64,000 nt of DNA from JBLUOA01 sp048060095 (GCF_048060095.1 NZ_JBLUOA010000001.1:1240001-1304000); one strand, 5' to 3'; numbered from the stretch's first letter, positions 1-8,633 are shown. Numbers and translations are program-made. Notes: generated by a model not told the origin, from the letters alone.

Positions 1-242
1 CGGGTTCTGATTTTTTGAAGCCTCAAGTTAACTAGCAAAAGCTGCCGAAATTAAGCTGCGAATATGGCAATATTGCGGTTCGACCTATTATCTTGTCGGA
101 CGGAGAAATAGACTGCCTACCCATAGCGTTCCTCGCCCCCCGTCTTTCCACAACAATGTCTGAAACCTGACACATTCTCGGGCAACTAAGCATGCACGAG
201 TTGCGCTTAATTTGACACCACACCCAGCATAGGAAATCGACC

Positions 243-701
243 ATGGGCCTCTTCTCCAAACTTCGCAAATCTGCCCCTTCTGCCAATGACACTCTTGCCA
301 AGGCCGTATTGGTTCCGTCGGTGATGACCATGATTTCGGATGGAAGCGTCGATGATAGTGAACTGGCGCAACTCGCCAACTTATGCAGCTTCAGCCCTAT
401 CTTTGCGAGGCAGTCCCCGGATACGGTTTTGGCCATGATCAAAGATGTCCTCGGAGAACTGCAATCCAGTGACATACAAGCCATGATCGATCGGACAAAA
501 GGTCAGCTGACCATGCCCATGCGCGAGACCGCCGTATTGTTCGCGATGCGCATCGCGATTGCCGACGGGCGCGTCGACGAAGGTGAGCGCAAAGCGCTGC
601 TCGTTCTTGGCCAGCAATTTGAAATCCCGGAAAGTACATTCTTTGTGATGTTTGATGTAATTTCGATGCTGCAGCGGGCTCCGGAAAGCGTAAGTGCATG
701 A
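243..701 (+). CDS. TerB-family tellurite-resistance-like protein
   Basis: This is a 152-residue cytosolic, mostly helical protein. It shows the paired acidic motifs of the TerB fold: SDGSVDDSE at about residues 32-40 and ADGRVDEGE at about 107-115. These are the metal-binding-type D-G-x-V-D-x-x-E signatures of the family. The start is chosen for the AGGAA ribosome site seven bases before the ATG. TerB-like domains are linked to tellurite resistance and stress signalling, but many stand-alone copies have no known role. No other ter gene lies nearby, so a specific tellurite function is not supported. It overlaps the next gene by four bases (ATGA), so the two are probably translated together. 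Confidence 0.8.
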   Translation: MGLFSKLRKSAPSANDTLAKAVLVPSVMTMISDGSVDDSELAQLANLCSFSPIFARQSPDTVLAMIKDVLGELQSSDIQAMIDRTKGQLTMPMRETAVLFAMRIAIADGRVDEGERKALLVLGQQFEIPESTFFVMFDVISMLQRAPESVSA

Positions 702-1603
702 CGACCGACGGGAAAGACCAAGATCTCAATTTTTCGGTCGACATATTATTCAGTGAGCCGTTGCAGTTTGAGTTGGATGAGATCGTTGCCGCGGTCAACG
801 AAGATTTCCCGACCTGCCAGATCAAAGATGTTGGAATAAACCCTTCTAATTCTCTGAAAACAGACAATCCCATTCTTGCCGCGTTGGAACCCGTAGAGGC
901 GCATGACGGCCAGATGATTCAAATGATCGGCATTGGCTTTCCGGATGAAGAATTCCGCAACGCTGACCACACGGAAACGATCTGGCGTTCCGGCGGGTTT
1001 GGGAAAGAAGCTTTGGCTAAACACCAAAGCTATCTCAATGTTTCGGTGAAGGCAGTTAACGGTTCTCTCGCCGCGCGGTTCCGGGCGGCGCGGTTGCTGA
1101 ACGCTGTGACTGCTGTGTTTGCGCAATTGCCGATCACATTGGGTATCTACATAAAATGGGGCGCTCATTTGGTATCGCCTGATCATTGGCAAAATGCAGC
1201 AGAGCAGGCGATGACCGGCGACTGGCCACTTACGACTTGGCTGTCCTACCGGGCCGGATGGGACGCGGGACCAGACCGGTCGAGCCAATTTGCCGTTGGT
1301 TATACGACAGGTCTAAAGCAATTCCTGCCCTACGAACTTCAGATCGAAGCGGCACCTATAAAACCAACCGATGTTATTCAAATGTTGGCTGCAGCAGCTT
1401 GGATGCCGTTGCAAGGCGGTAGCGTCTACGAGGACGGCAATACCGTCGGGGTTGAGGAGGGTGTGAGATATGTCTTACGTCAGCCGCGTAACCCCGATGA
1501 TTCACCTGGCGACGTATTTGTCTTGCTGCATCCTGATAGCCCGGTTGATGAAGTAGCTAAATTCGGCAAGCGTCCGAGCAAAGCTCGGTATCACCAGGCA
1601 TAG
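698..1603 (+). CDS. DUF4261-like hypothetical protein
   Basis: This 301-residue soluble protein starts inside the stop codon of the TerB-like gene. I see no signal peptide and no convincing membrane segment. The N-terminal pattern (sensing-type LFSEPLQFELDEI followed by an FP-rich loop) and the overall length recall DUF4261 proteins, whose function is unknown; the family call is tentative. A Trp-rich central stretch (about residues 150-195) and a C-terminal segment with repeated acidic loops are visible. Because it is coupled to a TerB-like gene, a shared stress or envelope role is possible, but that is inference only. Confidence 0.6.
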   Translation: MTTDGKDQDLNFSVDILFSEPLQFELDEIVAAVNEDFPTCQIKDVGINPSNSLKTDNPILAALEPVEAHDGQMIQMIGIGFPDEEFRNADHTETIWRSGGFGKEALAKHQSYLNVSVKAVNGSLAARFRAARLLNAVTAVFAQLPITLGIYIKWGAHLVSPDHWQNAAEQAMTGDWPLTTWLSYRAGWDAGPDRSSQFAVGYTTGLKQFLPYELQIEAAPIKPTDVIQMLAAAAWMPLQGGSVYEDGNTVGVEEGVRYVLRQPRNPDDSPGDVFVLLHPDSPVDEVAKFGKRPSKARYHQA

Positions 1604-1938
1604 GCGAGTCGAGTGAGCGCTCCAGCGCAACGCAACTTCGGGGCATCGATGTCCTCATACTGCCTCGTAGAGAACTCCAACGTCTTGATTTTCGCAGCAC
1701 CTGGTCTTTTGTCTTGCCGATGTCCCCCCCGCGTCAGCGAGATGAGCGTCGATCACCGCTTCAGGCGATTTGCATTCTTCTCACCGTACGGGAACGCACG
1801 TTCCGGATTTGAATTCGGACTCAACGTTTTGTCTCCAGCGGAGGCCCATAACTGTGTCGTGAATGTCTTGTTGAAATTTTAAGTAGTCTTGAGACCTTCC
1901 TTCTCCCTGATGTTCAGCCAGCCAGACGCCTGATATAA
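1604..1938. other. Intergenic region, no supported gene
   Basis: This stretch separates the TerB/DUF4261 pair from a broken minus-strand gene. An 89-codon open frame at 1613-1882 has no ribosome site and no recognisable family pattern, so I do not call it. I see no clear terminator or repeat. Confidence 0.5.
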
Positions 1939-2449
1939 CTACGCCAGCACCCGCGCCGGATCGAAGGGCAGGTCCGCCAGTTGGGTCCGGTCCGTGCGCG
2001 CGATGTCGGGATACGAAAGCGGGTCGTGTGCGGTCCCGTCATCGTCGCCTTGCCATCCCGTCGCGAAGCGCCAGGATTCAAGCAGCAGCGTCCAGACGAC
2101 ATCAAGTTCCGCATCGTCGCGCGGACCGAAGATCAGCGGTGTGCCGCTTTTCGGATGCGGCTCGCCCCAGCCTTTCGCATAAGCTTCCTGCGCGACGTGT
2201 TCGGGCAGCGTCATGTGGAAACTGCCGTCATGGATAGGATGGATATGTGCGAACTCCGGGCCCTTCTGGAACGCCTTGGCCGGTCCGTTCGCATGGTCAT
2301 CGGAGAGCAAGAAACCCCGCGGCACGGTCGAACAGGGTTTCCTACAAGCCCTCTGGCGCGTTCTGCGAAATTTGAGTGTGCGGGTTCGGGCCGTCGATGG
2401 AGGGTGCCGATCCTGCACGTTCGGGGAGTGTAAAGCTGTGATGGGTCAT
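1939..2449 (-). pseudogene. Broken luciferase-domain (DUF5519-like) protein gene
   Basis: The gene begins at 2449 (MTHHSFTLPERAG) and should continue to 1939, but no single frame covers it. The first frame stops at a TAG after NAPEGL, runs on for about 15 more sensible codons (ETLFDRAAGF), and stops again. Homology then resumes in another frame at LLSDDHANGPAKAF and continues through HIHPIHDGSFHMTLP, GWGEPHP and FGPRDDAELDVVW, which are the typical conserved blocks of the luciferase/phospholipase-like DUF5519 family. A CAG-to-TAG change plus a small out-of-frame deletion would explain this. It is the last member of the MarR-controlled operon, 44 bases after the FMN reductase. It is almost certainly non-functional unless these are sequencing errors. 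Confidence 0.75.
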
Positions 2450-2493
2450 TTGGTGTCTTCTTTCGATTGAGTGGAGGTCCCGGGCCGAGAGGG

Positions 2494-3051
2494 TCAGGCG
2501 GCCATCAGTGCGACACAGCTGGTCTCTGCCTTGAGTTTTGCCATGAGGGCAGACAGGGCATCGCGATAAAGTTCGCCGGTCAATTGGCCCTTGGCGTCGA
2601 ACTCGCCGTCCGGCCTTGCGATCATGACCTCCGGTCCGGTCAGAAGCCTCGGCTGAAACGGGTTGAGCGAGAGACGCAGCGCATATTGCGCCCTCGCGCC
2701 GCCGGAGCGACCCGCAGCCGCTGACATGATCGCGACGGGCTTGTCCGCCCAAGGGTTTCCGTCGACCCGACTCACCCAGTCGAGCGCGTTCTTGAGAACG
2801 TCGGATAGCGACTGGTTGTATTCCGGGGTCGAGATCGCGACCGCGTCGGCAGCGGCGATCTGGTCGCGTAGCAGTTGAACCTTGGCTGGAACGCCGGTCC
2901 GGTCTTCGACATCGCCGTTGTAGAGCGGCAGGTCGAGATCGGCCATGACGGGGTTACCATCGAAGAACCCCGCGGCCTCGATGACGAGTTTGCGGTTGTA
3001 GGAACCGCCGCGCAGCGATCCCGATATGAGAAGAAGGTTCATCTGTGTCAT
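2494..3051 (-). CDS. NADPH-dependent FMN reductase (ChrR/YieF-like)
   Basis: This is a 185-residue flavodoxin-fold reductase. The N-terminal phosphate-binding loop SGSLRGGSYNRK (about residues 9-20) and the central STPEYNQSLSDVLKNALDW block are signatures of the NADPH-dependent FMN reductase family. The family includes chromate, quinone and azo reductases that use FMN and NAD(P)H in the cytosol. The start at 3051 is preferred over an upstream in-frame ATG at 3204 because GGAAG precedes it and the upstream part overlaps the EamA gene. It follows the EamA exporter by 25 bases in one operon. Its substrate here is unknown; the divergent MarR regulator suggests induction by quinone, phenolic or redox-active compounds. 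Confidence 0.88.
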   Translation of the reverse strand: MTQMNLLLISGSLRGGSYNRKLVIEAAGFFDGNPVMADLDLPLYNGDVEDRTGVPAKVQLLRDQIAAADAVAISTPEYNQSLSDVLKNALDWVSRVDGNPWADKPVAIMSAAAGRSGGARAQYALRLSLNPFQPRLLTGPEVMIARPDGEFDAKGQLTGELYRDALSALMAKLKAETSCVALMAA

Positions 3052-3076
3052 GTCGTCTTCCTTTCCATTCAGATGT

Positions 3077-3967
3077 TCAGGCTTGGGGCGCTGCCGGGGC
3101 CTGTGGGGCAGGGGTAGGTGCGCCCCGTTGCGCGTGTTGGCCGAGCCAGACGCTGACGAGGACGAGGGCCATGCCAGCGGTCTGAAACGGGCTGAGCGTT
3201 TCACCGAGGATGCCGAGACCGAGCAGTGTCGCGGCGACGGGGCTGAGAAGCCCGAGCGGAGCGACCGTCGAGGGCCCGAGCCGGGCGATGCCGCGGAACC
3301 AGAAGAAGTAGGTCAAGGCGCCGCCGATGAGGCCGAGATAGGTGAAACCGAGCACCGCGCCGGTATCGAGCGGCGGCAGGGTCGGTTCTGCCCAGAGCGC
3401 GACCGGTAGCAAGAGCAGCCCGCCCGCCGTCAACTGCCAGGACGTGAAGGTCAGGGCGGGGACCGGCGGTTGCCATTTCCGCGTCAGCACAGTGCCGAAG
3501 GCCATCGAGATCGCGCCGCCAAGCGCGGCCAGAATGCCCACCCAGTCCAGTGCGGCACGCGGCGTAAGGACCAGCAGTGCCACGCCGAGGATACCACCGA
3601 CCCCGGCGATCACTGCCGCCGGTCGGATGTTCTGGTCCAGAAACAGTTTCGCGAGATAGAGCACGATCAGGGGTTGGATCGCCCCCACCGTGGCGGCAAC
3701 ACCGCCGGGCAACTGGTAGGCGGCGACGAAAAGTAGCCACCAGAAAATCGAGAAGTTCAGCGCCCCGAGAACGAACGATCGGATCAGCCATTTTCCCTGC
3801 GGCAGCACTTGCGTAAAAAGCAACAGGAGGAGGCCCGCAGGCAGCGCCCGCAGCATCGCCGCCGTCAACGGGTAGCCGTCCGGCAGCAGTTCGGTCGTGA
3901 TGATATAGGTGCTGCCCCAGATCGCCGGGGCGAGCGCCGTCAGAATGAGGTCGATGGTGCGGGACAT
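3077..3967 (-). CDS. EamA/DMT-family drug or metabolite exporter
   Basis: The product is an inner-membrane transporter of about 296 residues with ten predicted hydrophobic segments in two EamA repeats. The motif APAIWGSTYIITTELLP near the N-terminus and the second-repeat pattern YLGLIGGALTYFFWFRGIARLG are typical. EamA proteins export amino acids, metabolites or drugs. I place the start at 3967 because GGAG lies at good distance; an alternative ATG at 3988 overlaps the stop of the DUF1127 gene (TAATG) and would give tight coupling. Its place under a MarR repressor with an FMN reductase suggests a detoxification or efflux role, which is inference. Confidence 0.85.
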   Translation of the reverse strand: MSRTIDLILTALAPAIWGSTYIITTELLPDGYPLTAAMLRALPAGLLLLLFTQVLPQGKWLIRSFVLGALNFSIFWWLLFVAAYQLPGGVAATVGAIQPLIVLYLAKLFLDQNIRPAAVIAGVGGILGVALLVLTPRAALDWVGILAALGGAISMAFGTVLTRKWQPPVPALTFTSWQLTAGGLLLLPVALWAEPTLPPLDTGAVLGFTYLGLIGGALTYFFWFRGIARLGPSTVAPLGLLSPVAATLLGLGILGETLSPFQTAGMALVLVSVWLGQHAQRGAPTPAPQAPAAPQA

Positions 3968-3987
3968 GACAGTTTTTCTCCGTTGCA

Positions 3988-4203
3988 TTAACGCGAGAAA
4001 GGCTTGGAGATTTCTTCGGCACGCTCTGCCTGGGTCAGGCCGATATCGTCGAAGCCCTCGGATGTAAGCCTGGCAAGGTTCTGGCGGGTCGTATGATTAC
4101 GAAGCCAGCGGTGCAGGATCTTCTGCAGCGTGCTCCCTATCATGGGATGTGAATTGCGTTGTGATGCGGACGTAGTTTGATGTGTTGTATGTTGTGCATA
4201 CAT
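3988..4203 (-). CDS. DUF1127 small basic protein
   Basis: This 71-residue protein carries a C-terminal DUF1127 domain of about 40 residues: LHRWLRNHTTRQNLARLT followed by a DDIGLTQAE block. DUF1127 proteins are short arginine-rich proteins common in alphaproteobacteria; some influence RNA metabolism or phosphate and stress responses. A strong AAGGAG site precedes the start. The start lies 14 bases from the first palindromic operator, so it is the first gene of the MarR-controlled operon. Confidence 0.85.
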   Translation of the reverse strand: MYAQHTTHQTTSASQRNSHPMIGSTLQKILHRWLRNHTTRQNLARLTSEGFDDIGLTQAERAEEISKPFSR

Positions 4204-4216
4204 CTGTTTTCTCCTT

Positions 4217-4258
4217 TATCTTGACATCAAGATAATATTATTTCTCTTGAGGTCAAGA
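4217..4258. promoter_or_regulatory. Pair of MarR-type operators between divergent genes
   Basis: Two related inverted repeats sit in the 58-base gap. The first is TATCTTGA/TCAAGATA around CA (4217-4234); the second is TCTTGA/TCAAGA around GG (4245-4258). The shared half-site TCTTGA and close spacing fit a MarR dimer bound to each, controlling both directions. The second copy contains the GAGG ribosome site of the marR gene itself, so binding would directly favour autorepression. Confidence 0.75.
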
Positions 4259-4261
4259 TAT

Positions 4262-4777
4262 ATGCCCGTTACCCTCGTCTTCATGGACGCTGTGGACAAA
4301 ATCCTGGTGCAATGGCAGCAGGCCCGGCCCGATCTAGACGTGACGGCGATGGGGCCGGTCGGGCGGCTGTCGCGCGTGTTCCACCACAATGCACGGCGCA
4401 TGGGCGAGACTTTCGGGAAATATGGACTGAATGCCGCCGGGTTCGACGTGCTGGCGACACTGCGCAGGTCTGACCCACCACACGCTCTGTCACCCGGTGA
4501 CTTGATGGCCTCGATGATGATCACCTCCGGCACCATGACCAACCGGATTGAGCAGCTAGCCAAGGCAGGGTTGGTCAAACGCACGACCGATCCGAAGGAC
4601 GCCCGCCGGGCCGTTGTCGAACTGACCGTCAAGGGATTCGAATTGATCGAAGCCGCAATCGCGGATCACGTCGTGCGGCAGAAATTGCTGTTGTCAGTCC
4701 TGTCGGAGGGCGAGATCGAACAACTCGATTCGGCTTTGCGCAAGCTGATGCAGGCGGCGGAACACGAAAATGATTGA
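4262..4777 (+). CDS. MarR-family transcriptional regulator
   Basis: This 171-residue protein has the MarR winged-helix domain: a recognition region SGTMTNRIEQLAKAGLVKR followed by the wing DPKDARRAVVELT. It probably acts as a dimeric repressor released by a small aromatic or oxidised ligand. The start at 4262 uses GAGG nine bases upstream; a TTG at 4247 is in frame but has no better support, and ATG 4283 is a further alternative. It is divergent from the DUF1127/EamA/FMN-reductase operon and the two palindromes between them are its likely targets. Confidence 0.88.
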   Translation: MPVTLVFMDAVDKILVQWQQARPDLDVTAMGPVGRLSRVFHHNARRMGETFGKYGLNAAGFDVLATLRRSDPPHALSPGDLMASMMITSGTMTNRIEQLAKAGLVKRTTDPKDARRAVVELTVKGFELIEAAIADHVVRQKLLLSVLSEGEIEQLDSALRKLMQAAEHEND

Positions 4778-5122
4778 GGGTGATCGCAGCAAACGGTCGA
4801 TATCGCAGGTGCCACAAAGGGTTGAGTTTTGACCGTTGAGGCTCAATAGCGGACTTCCTATGACGAGATGATAACGATCCGCAGCGCAAGACCTTCCAGC
4901 CGCACGAATCTTCGTGGTATAAAGAATGTCCGCGTCATGGTGACACCACCGGCTGGCGGCCACTGACGGGACAGTCGCGTATGGGATCATGACAGGCGGC
5001 AGTATTATTAGACGAGTATACACCGCATTACCAAACTAGCGCTCCAGAAACGTTCAGCATCGCCTTCAGGGCTAAGACTTTAGTCTCTGGAAGAATCTGG
5101 TCCCTTCACGCAGAAAAGGTCT
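4778..5122. other. Intergenic region before the NarL-type kinase
   Basis: No gene is supported here. Open frames on the minus strand are short and lack ribosome sites. The sequence resembles degenerate intergenic filler seen elsewhere in this window. The kinase promoter should lie near the right end, but I cannot name its elements. Confidence 0.4.
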
Positions 5123-6499
5123 ATGCTGAATCGATGGTTCCAATATCCCCTGACCCGCCGCTTCGTGTTGGTCGGCGGATTCGTGATGGCGATTGCCGCG
5201 TTAATACTCGGCAGCTGGGTCACCTTTCGTATCGAACGCGGCGTAGTGGAGAATTTTGCAACTTCTGCAGCCCTCTATATGGAGAGCTTCATCTCGCCTG
5301 TCAGCCACGAATTCACTAATGCTGATGGCCTAACAGATCCGTCTCGCACGGCATTGAGAGACATCTTCCTGGATTCAGCGCTTGGTGCAAGGGTTGTGTC
5401 TTACAAAATCTGGGGAGTTGGCGGGGAAATTATTGAGGCGTCCAATTCAGCACTGGTCGGGCAGGTCTTCGACCTCTCCGACGATCAGCTGGCTGCGTGG
5501 AACGGCGCGATAGCCGCTTCGTTCGAGGACCTCAACGATATCGAAGACGCAGGTGAGTCGGCGCTGGGCATCCCGTTATTGGAAATCTACAGCCCGATTA
5601 TTGACCCTTGGTCAGGTGAAGTCATCGCTGTCGCAGAGTTCTACGAGGACGCGTCTGATCTGGCGACGGATATTCGAAGCGCTCGCCTCAACACTTGGCT
5701 AATCGTCGCCGCCGTGTTCGTTGGCAGTTCCGCTCTTCTGATCGGGGTGGTCGAGGCTGGCAGTCGGCAAATTGAAAGCCAACGGACCGAACTGAGTAAC
5801 AGGCTTGTAGAAGCTGAGCGATTGTCGCAACAAAACGAGGACCTATCGCGTCGTGTGCGATTGGCCGCACAAAGATCGACCGCACAGGCGGACCGGGTCA
5901 TGCAAAGGATTGGGCAGGAGCTGCATGACGGTGTTGCCCAGCACCTCTCGCTGGCGGGGCTTCGCTTGATCGAGGCCGAAACGAAAGACAGCAAAGACGC
6001 GCAGACCGTTCGCGCCTCACTGGATGCCGCCATGCAAGAGCTAAGGGCCATTTCCCGCGGCCTTTCGCTGCCGGATATTGAAAGCCTGACACTTGGCGAA
6101 ACGCTCCACCGAGCGGCAGAAGATCACATAAGGGCGTTCGGGGGTGAGGTTGAGCAAAAGATAGACCAACTCCTGAACGTGCCTGCGCCCCATGCGACGA
6201 AACTCTGTTGCTATCGCTTCATTCAGGAAGCGCTCTACAACGCCCACAAGCACGCAAACGCTGACTCGGTCACATTGGTCGCTGAACGACAAGGAACGGA
6301 TGTTGTCCTGTCCTTAACCGATGATGGCGCCGGATTCGATCCTGACGATCACGCGTTGGTTCGCCAAGACGGCGGTCAAGGCTTGATGGGTCTGCGCGAT
6401 CGCGCCGAAACCCTTCGCGGGCGTATAAAGGTCGTTGCAGCACCAGGGAACGGAACGGCTGTCTCCCTCGAACTCCCAATCTCGGAGGCGATACAATGA
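5123..6499 (+). CDS. NarL-type membrane sensor histidine kinase
   Basis: The 458-residue product has a membrane segment at about 14-35, a periplasmic sensor region to about 190, a second membrane segment at about 191-210, a coiled-coil linker, a HisKA_3 dimerisation domain with phospho-acceptor His268 in GQELHDGVAQHLS, and a HATPase domain with the N-box Asn373 (FIQEALYNAHKHA), DDGAGFD and GGQGLMGLRDR. It should autophosphorylate and pass phosphate to the response regulator encoded immediately downstream, whose start codon overlaps this stop (ATGA). The stimulus is unknown; the periplasmic domain matches no family I can name. Confidence 0.9.
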   Translation: MLNRWFQYPLTRRFVLVGGFVMAIAALILGSWVTFRIERGVVENFATSAALYMESFISPVSHEFTNADGLTDPSRTALRDIFLDSALGARVVSYKIWGVGGEIIEASNSALVGQVFDLSDDQLAAWNGAIAASFEDLNDIEDAGESALGIPLLEIYSPIIDPWSGEVIAVAEFYEDASDLATDIRSARLNTWLIVAAVFVGSSALLIGVVEAGSRQIESQRTELSNRLVEAERLSQQNEDLSRRVRLAAQRSTAQADRVMQRIGQELHDGVAQHLSLAGLRLIEAETKDSKDAQTVRASLDAAMQELRAISRGLSLPDIESLTLGETLHRAAEDHIRAFGGEVEQKIDQLLNVPAPHATKLCCYRFIQEALYNAHKHANADSVTLVAERQGTDVVLSLTDDGAGFDPDDHALVRQDGGQGLMGLRDRAETLRGRIKVVAAPGNGTAVSLELPISEAIQ

Positions 6500-7140
6500 C
6501 GACACGGGTTTTGGTTGCGGATGACCATCCGATATTCAGGGATGGTTTAGTCAAAAGCCTTGAAGAAACAGGCGAGTTCCGCGTCGTCGCAACCGCATCT
6601 TCCGCAGATGAGGCCGTCGCCATGGCAAAGGCCAGGAGTCCGGATTTGGCGCTCCTTGACCTTTCAATGCCAGGGAATGGCCTGTCGGCGCTGGCCGAAA
6701 TCCTGGCCGCAAAGTCAGCGGAACATGTTGCGATGCTGACTGTCTCGGAAGAAGACGATGACGTGGGCAAAGCACTGCAATCGGGTGCCTCGGCCTATAT
6801 TCTCAAGGGCGTTTCGGCGACCGAACTCAGGCGCATTCTAAATGGGGTTGTTGCTGGGGAGGCTTATGTATCGCCCGGATTAGCCGCAAGAGTCTTGAGC
6901 CTGATGACATCACCGAAACCCAGCACCGAAACCTCACCTTTCGATGATCTCACCAAAAGGGAGGTCGAGATACTCCAGCTCGTCTCGAAGAGTCTGAGCA
7001 ACAAAGAGGTTGCGCGAGAGCTTCACATTCAGGAGAAAACCGTCAAGCACCACATGACCACAATCATGAGCAAGTTGCAGGCCCGAAATCGTGTTGAAGC
7101 CGCATTGATGGCGCGCGACCAATGGGGTCGCGACAGGTAA
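6496..7140 (+). CDS. NarL/FixJ-family response regulator
   Basis: This 214-residue regulator has a receiver domain with acidic pocket Asp9/Asp10 and phospho-acceptor Asp55 (LLDLSMPG), and a C-terminal LuxR-type helix-turn-helix (LTKREVEILQLVSKSLSNKE, then VARELHIQEKTVKHHM). It is the cognate partner of the preceding kinase by overlap and class. Target genes are unknown; no obvious paired operon follows, since the next gene is on the opposite strand. Confidence 0.92.
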   Translation: MTTRVLVADDHPIFRDGLVKSLEETGEFRVVATASSADEAVAMAKARSPDLALLDLSMPGNGLSALAEILAAKSAEHVAMLTVSEEDDDVGKALQSGASAYILKGVSATELRRILNGVVAGEAYVSPGLAARVLSLMTSPKPSTETSPFDDLTKREVEILQLVSKSLSNKEVARELHIQEKTVKHHMTTIMSKLQARNRVEAALMARDQWGRDR

Positions 7141-7197
7141 GGCCGCGGCACCGGAAGCCTTGGATCATTGCCGCGCCTTGCGCGTTCGGAAAGCTCT

Positions 7198-7827
7198 TTA
7201 TCCGGCCTTGCCGGTCTTTTTGAAGGTCGCATTAAACGCAACTGTCACCCGTTCGCCATTGGCCTCGTTGGGATAGACCCAATGCAAAAGGTAAGATGGG
7301 AACAGGATGAGGTCTCCGGGAACCGGACGTAGTTTTTTCTTAATTCTGAAAGGGGGTGCGTCCAGTAGCCGCCAATTGGGCAGGTCAGATCGCGGATCGA
7401 GAAATTCGATCATCCCCGAGTCGCCCTTTTCGATCTGGGGTTGCGCGACGTAATAGACTCCGGACCAATGCGCTCCCGGATGGGTATGCGGGGCATTGAA
7501 CCCGCCTGTAGGGTTCATGTTCATCCACGCGAAGAGCTTCAACTTCAGAGTCTTCGGGTCGACCTTTGCGCCGATCTTTGATGTCGCATCAACCACAGCA
7601 TCGACGGCCAAAGTGTTGAGCACCTTGATAGATGCAGCCGGGTTATTGAATAGATTTCCTTCCGAGTGCCATCCGCCCTTGTTGGATTTTGAAACGCCGT
7701 CTTTTTTCGAACGGAGTGAATGGCCTTCTTCCAACAACGCGGCGTTCAACTTTGTATGTTCTGGAAAATGGAATCTGAAAAACGGCGTCGCGAAGATTTT
7801 TTGGTACTTTTCTGACTGCAAAAGCAT
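7198..7827 (-). CDS. Putative 2OG-Fe(II) oxygenase (TIGR02466-like)
   Basis: This 209-residue soluble protein matches the TIGR02466 group of cupin-fold oxygenases. It has an HTH metal-ligand-type motif at His114-His116 within NAPHTHPGAHWSGVYYV, and a distal His182 followed by PNEANGERVTVAFN with Arg193 as the probable 2-oxoglutarate anchor. Family members are often found in marine bacteria and phages, and their substrates are unknown. The gene lies downstream of the acidic EF-hand gene on the same strand, separated by a hairpin. Its ribosome site is weak, so start choice is moderate. Confidence 0.8.
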   Translation of the reverse strand: MLLQSEKYQKIFATPFFRFHFPEHTKLNAALLEEGHSLRSKKDGVSKSNKGGWHSEGNLFNNPAASIKVLNTLAVDAVVDATSKIGAKVDPKTLKLKLFAWMNMNPTGGFNAPHTHPGAHWSGVYYVAQPQIEKGDSGMIEFLDPRSDLPNWRLLDAPPFRIKKKLRPVPGDLILFPSYLLHWVYPNEANGERVTVAFNATFKKTGKAG

Positions 7828-7852
7828 GAGAGATCCCGAACATTATGTTGCA

Positions 7853-7875
7853 CCCTCGGAGAAAACCTCCGAGGG
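7853..7875 (-). terminator. Stem-loop between EF-hand gene and oxygenase gene
   Basis: A perfect nine-base-pair stem (CCCTCGGAG/CTCCGAGGG) with a five-base loop lies 36 bases past the EF-hand stop codon. No U-run follows on the minus strand, so it may be a weak terminator or an RNA-stability element that separates expression of the two genes. Confidence 0.5.
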
Positions 7876-7911
7876 CACGTCTTGGGCTAGATATTAGTTG
7901 CCAGAGGGCCA

Positions 7912-8328
7912 TCAATCCTCCGCATCCTCGGCATCATCAGACTCGCTGTCGTCATCCTCGTCATCGTCCTCCTCGTCGTCGCCTTCGTCATTGTCGTCCT
8001 CTTCGTCATCATCCTCGTCGTCGCCTTCGTCATTGTCGTCCTCTTCGTCACCGTCCTCTTCGTCACCGTCCTCCTCATCGTCGTCTTCCTCATCGTCGGA
8101 AAAGGACGCCCGGATTTCGAAGCGCGTCAGTTCGCCATCGTCATCACGATCAGCGCGAAGAACTATATCTTCAGCTGTGTTCTCGCCGAAAACCTCAATC
8201 AACTCCGAAAGGGATAAATTGCCATTTCCGTCGGTATCGATGTCCGAAAAGGAGCGGCTTTGTCCAAATGCAGGTGCGGACGCAACAGCACAAAGCGAGC
8301 TGGTTAGAAGCAGGTGTGAAAGTTTCAT
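7912..8328 (-). CDS. Secreted EF-hand protein with poly-acidic tail
   Basis: The 138-residue product has a signal peptide (about 1-22, cleavage near AFGQ), two EF-hand loops (residues 31-42, DTDGNGNLSLSE; residues 60-71, DRDDDGELTRFE) and then about 65 residues of almost pure Asp/Glu with occasional Gly/Asn. The start at 8328 has GGAG upstream; the longer frame to 8370 does not. It should be an exported calcium-binding protein with large additional low-affinity cation capacity. The acidic tail is encoded by near-perfect GAC/GAG-type codon repeats, so its length may vary between strains. Function is unknown. Confidence 0.82.
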   Translation of the reverse strand: MKLSHLLLTSSLCAVASAPAFGQSRSFSDIDTDGNGNLSLSELIEVFGENTAEDIVLRADRDDDGELTRFEIRASFSDDEEDDDEEDGDEEDGDEEDDNDEGDDEDDDEEDDNDEGDDEEDDDEDDDSESDDAEDAED

Positions 8329-8633
8329 GTAATTTCTCCAGATTTGTTGCCCGCCGAGTTCTAACGGCACGCCCTATGCTGACTGTTCTAATCTGAAGAC
8401 AACTATGCTTCATCGGATGAGGGTCGGGAATCCAGAACAAATAGGTCTGATCGACAGTGGTACTAAAGTCTGACTATTTGCAGACCTGTCAATGTCAGCT
8501 CAACGACCTATGCGGGGTTCGCCAGAGGCTGGTCCGTCTCAGTTACGCGGCCATACCGGGATCGTTCCAGAACTGCCCACAATATTGCTTGGACAGTTTG
8601 AGGTGCCCTAGATTTTTAGATGCTTTGCTTGAT

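Noticed and set aside
1613..1882. Plus-strand frame of 89 codons
   Set aside because: No ribosome site, no homology and poor amino-acid composition.
7898..8332. Plus-strand poly-Ser open frame
   Set aside because: It is the antisense shadow of the Asp/Glu-rich tail of the EF-hand protein, with no ribosome site.
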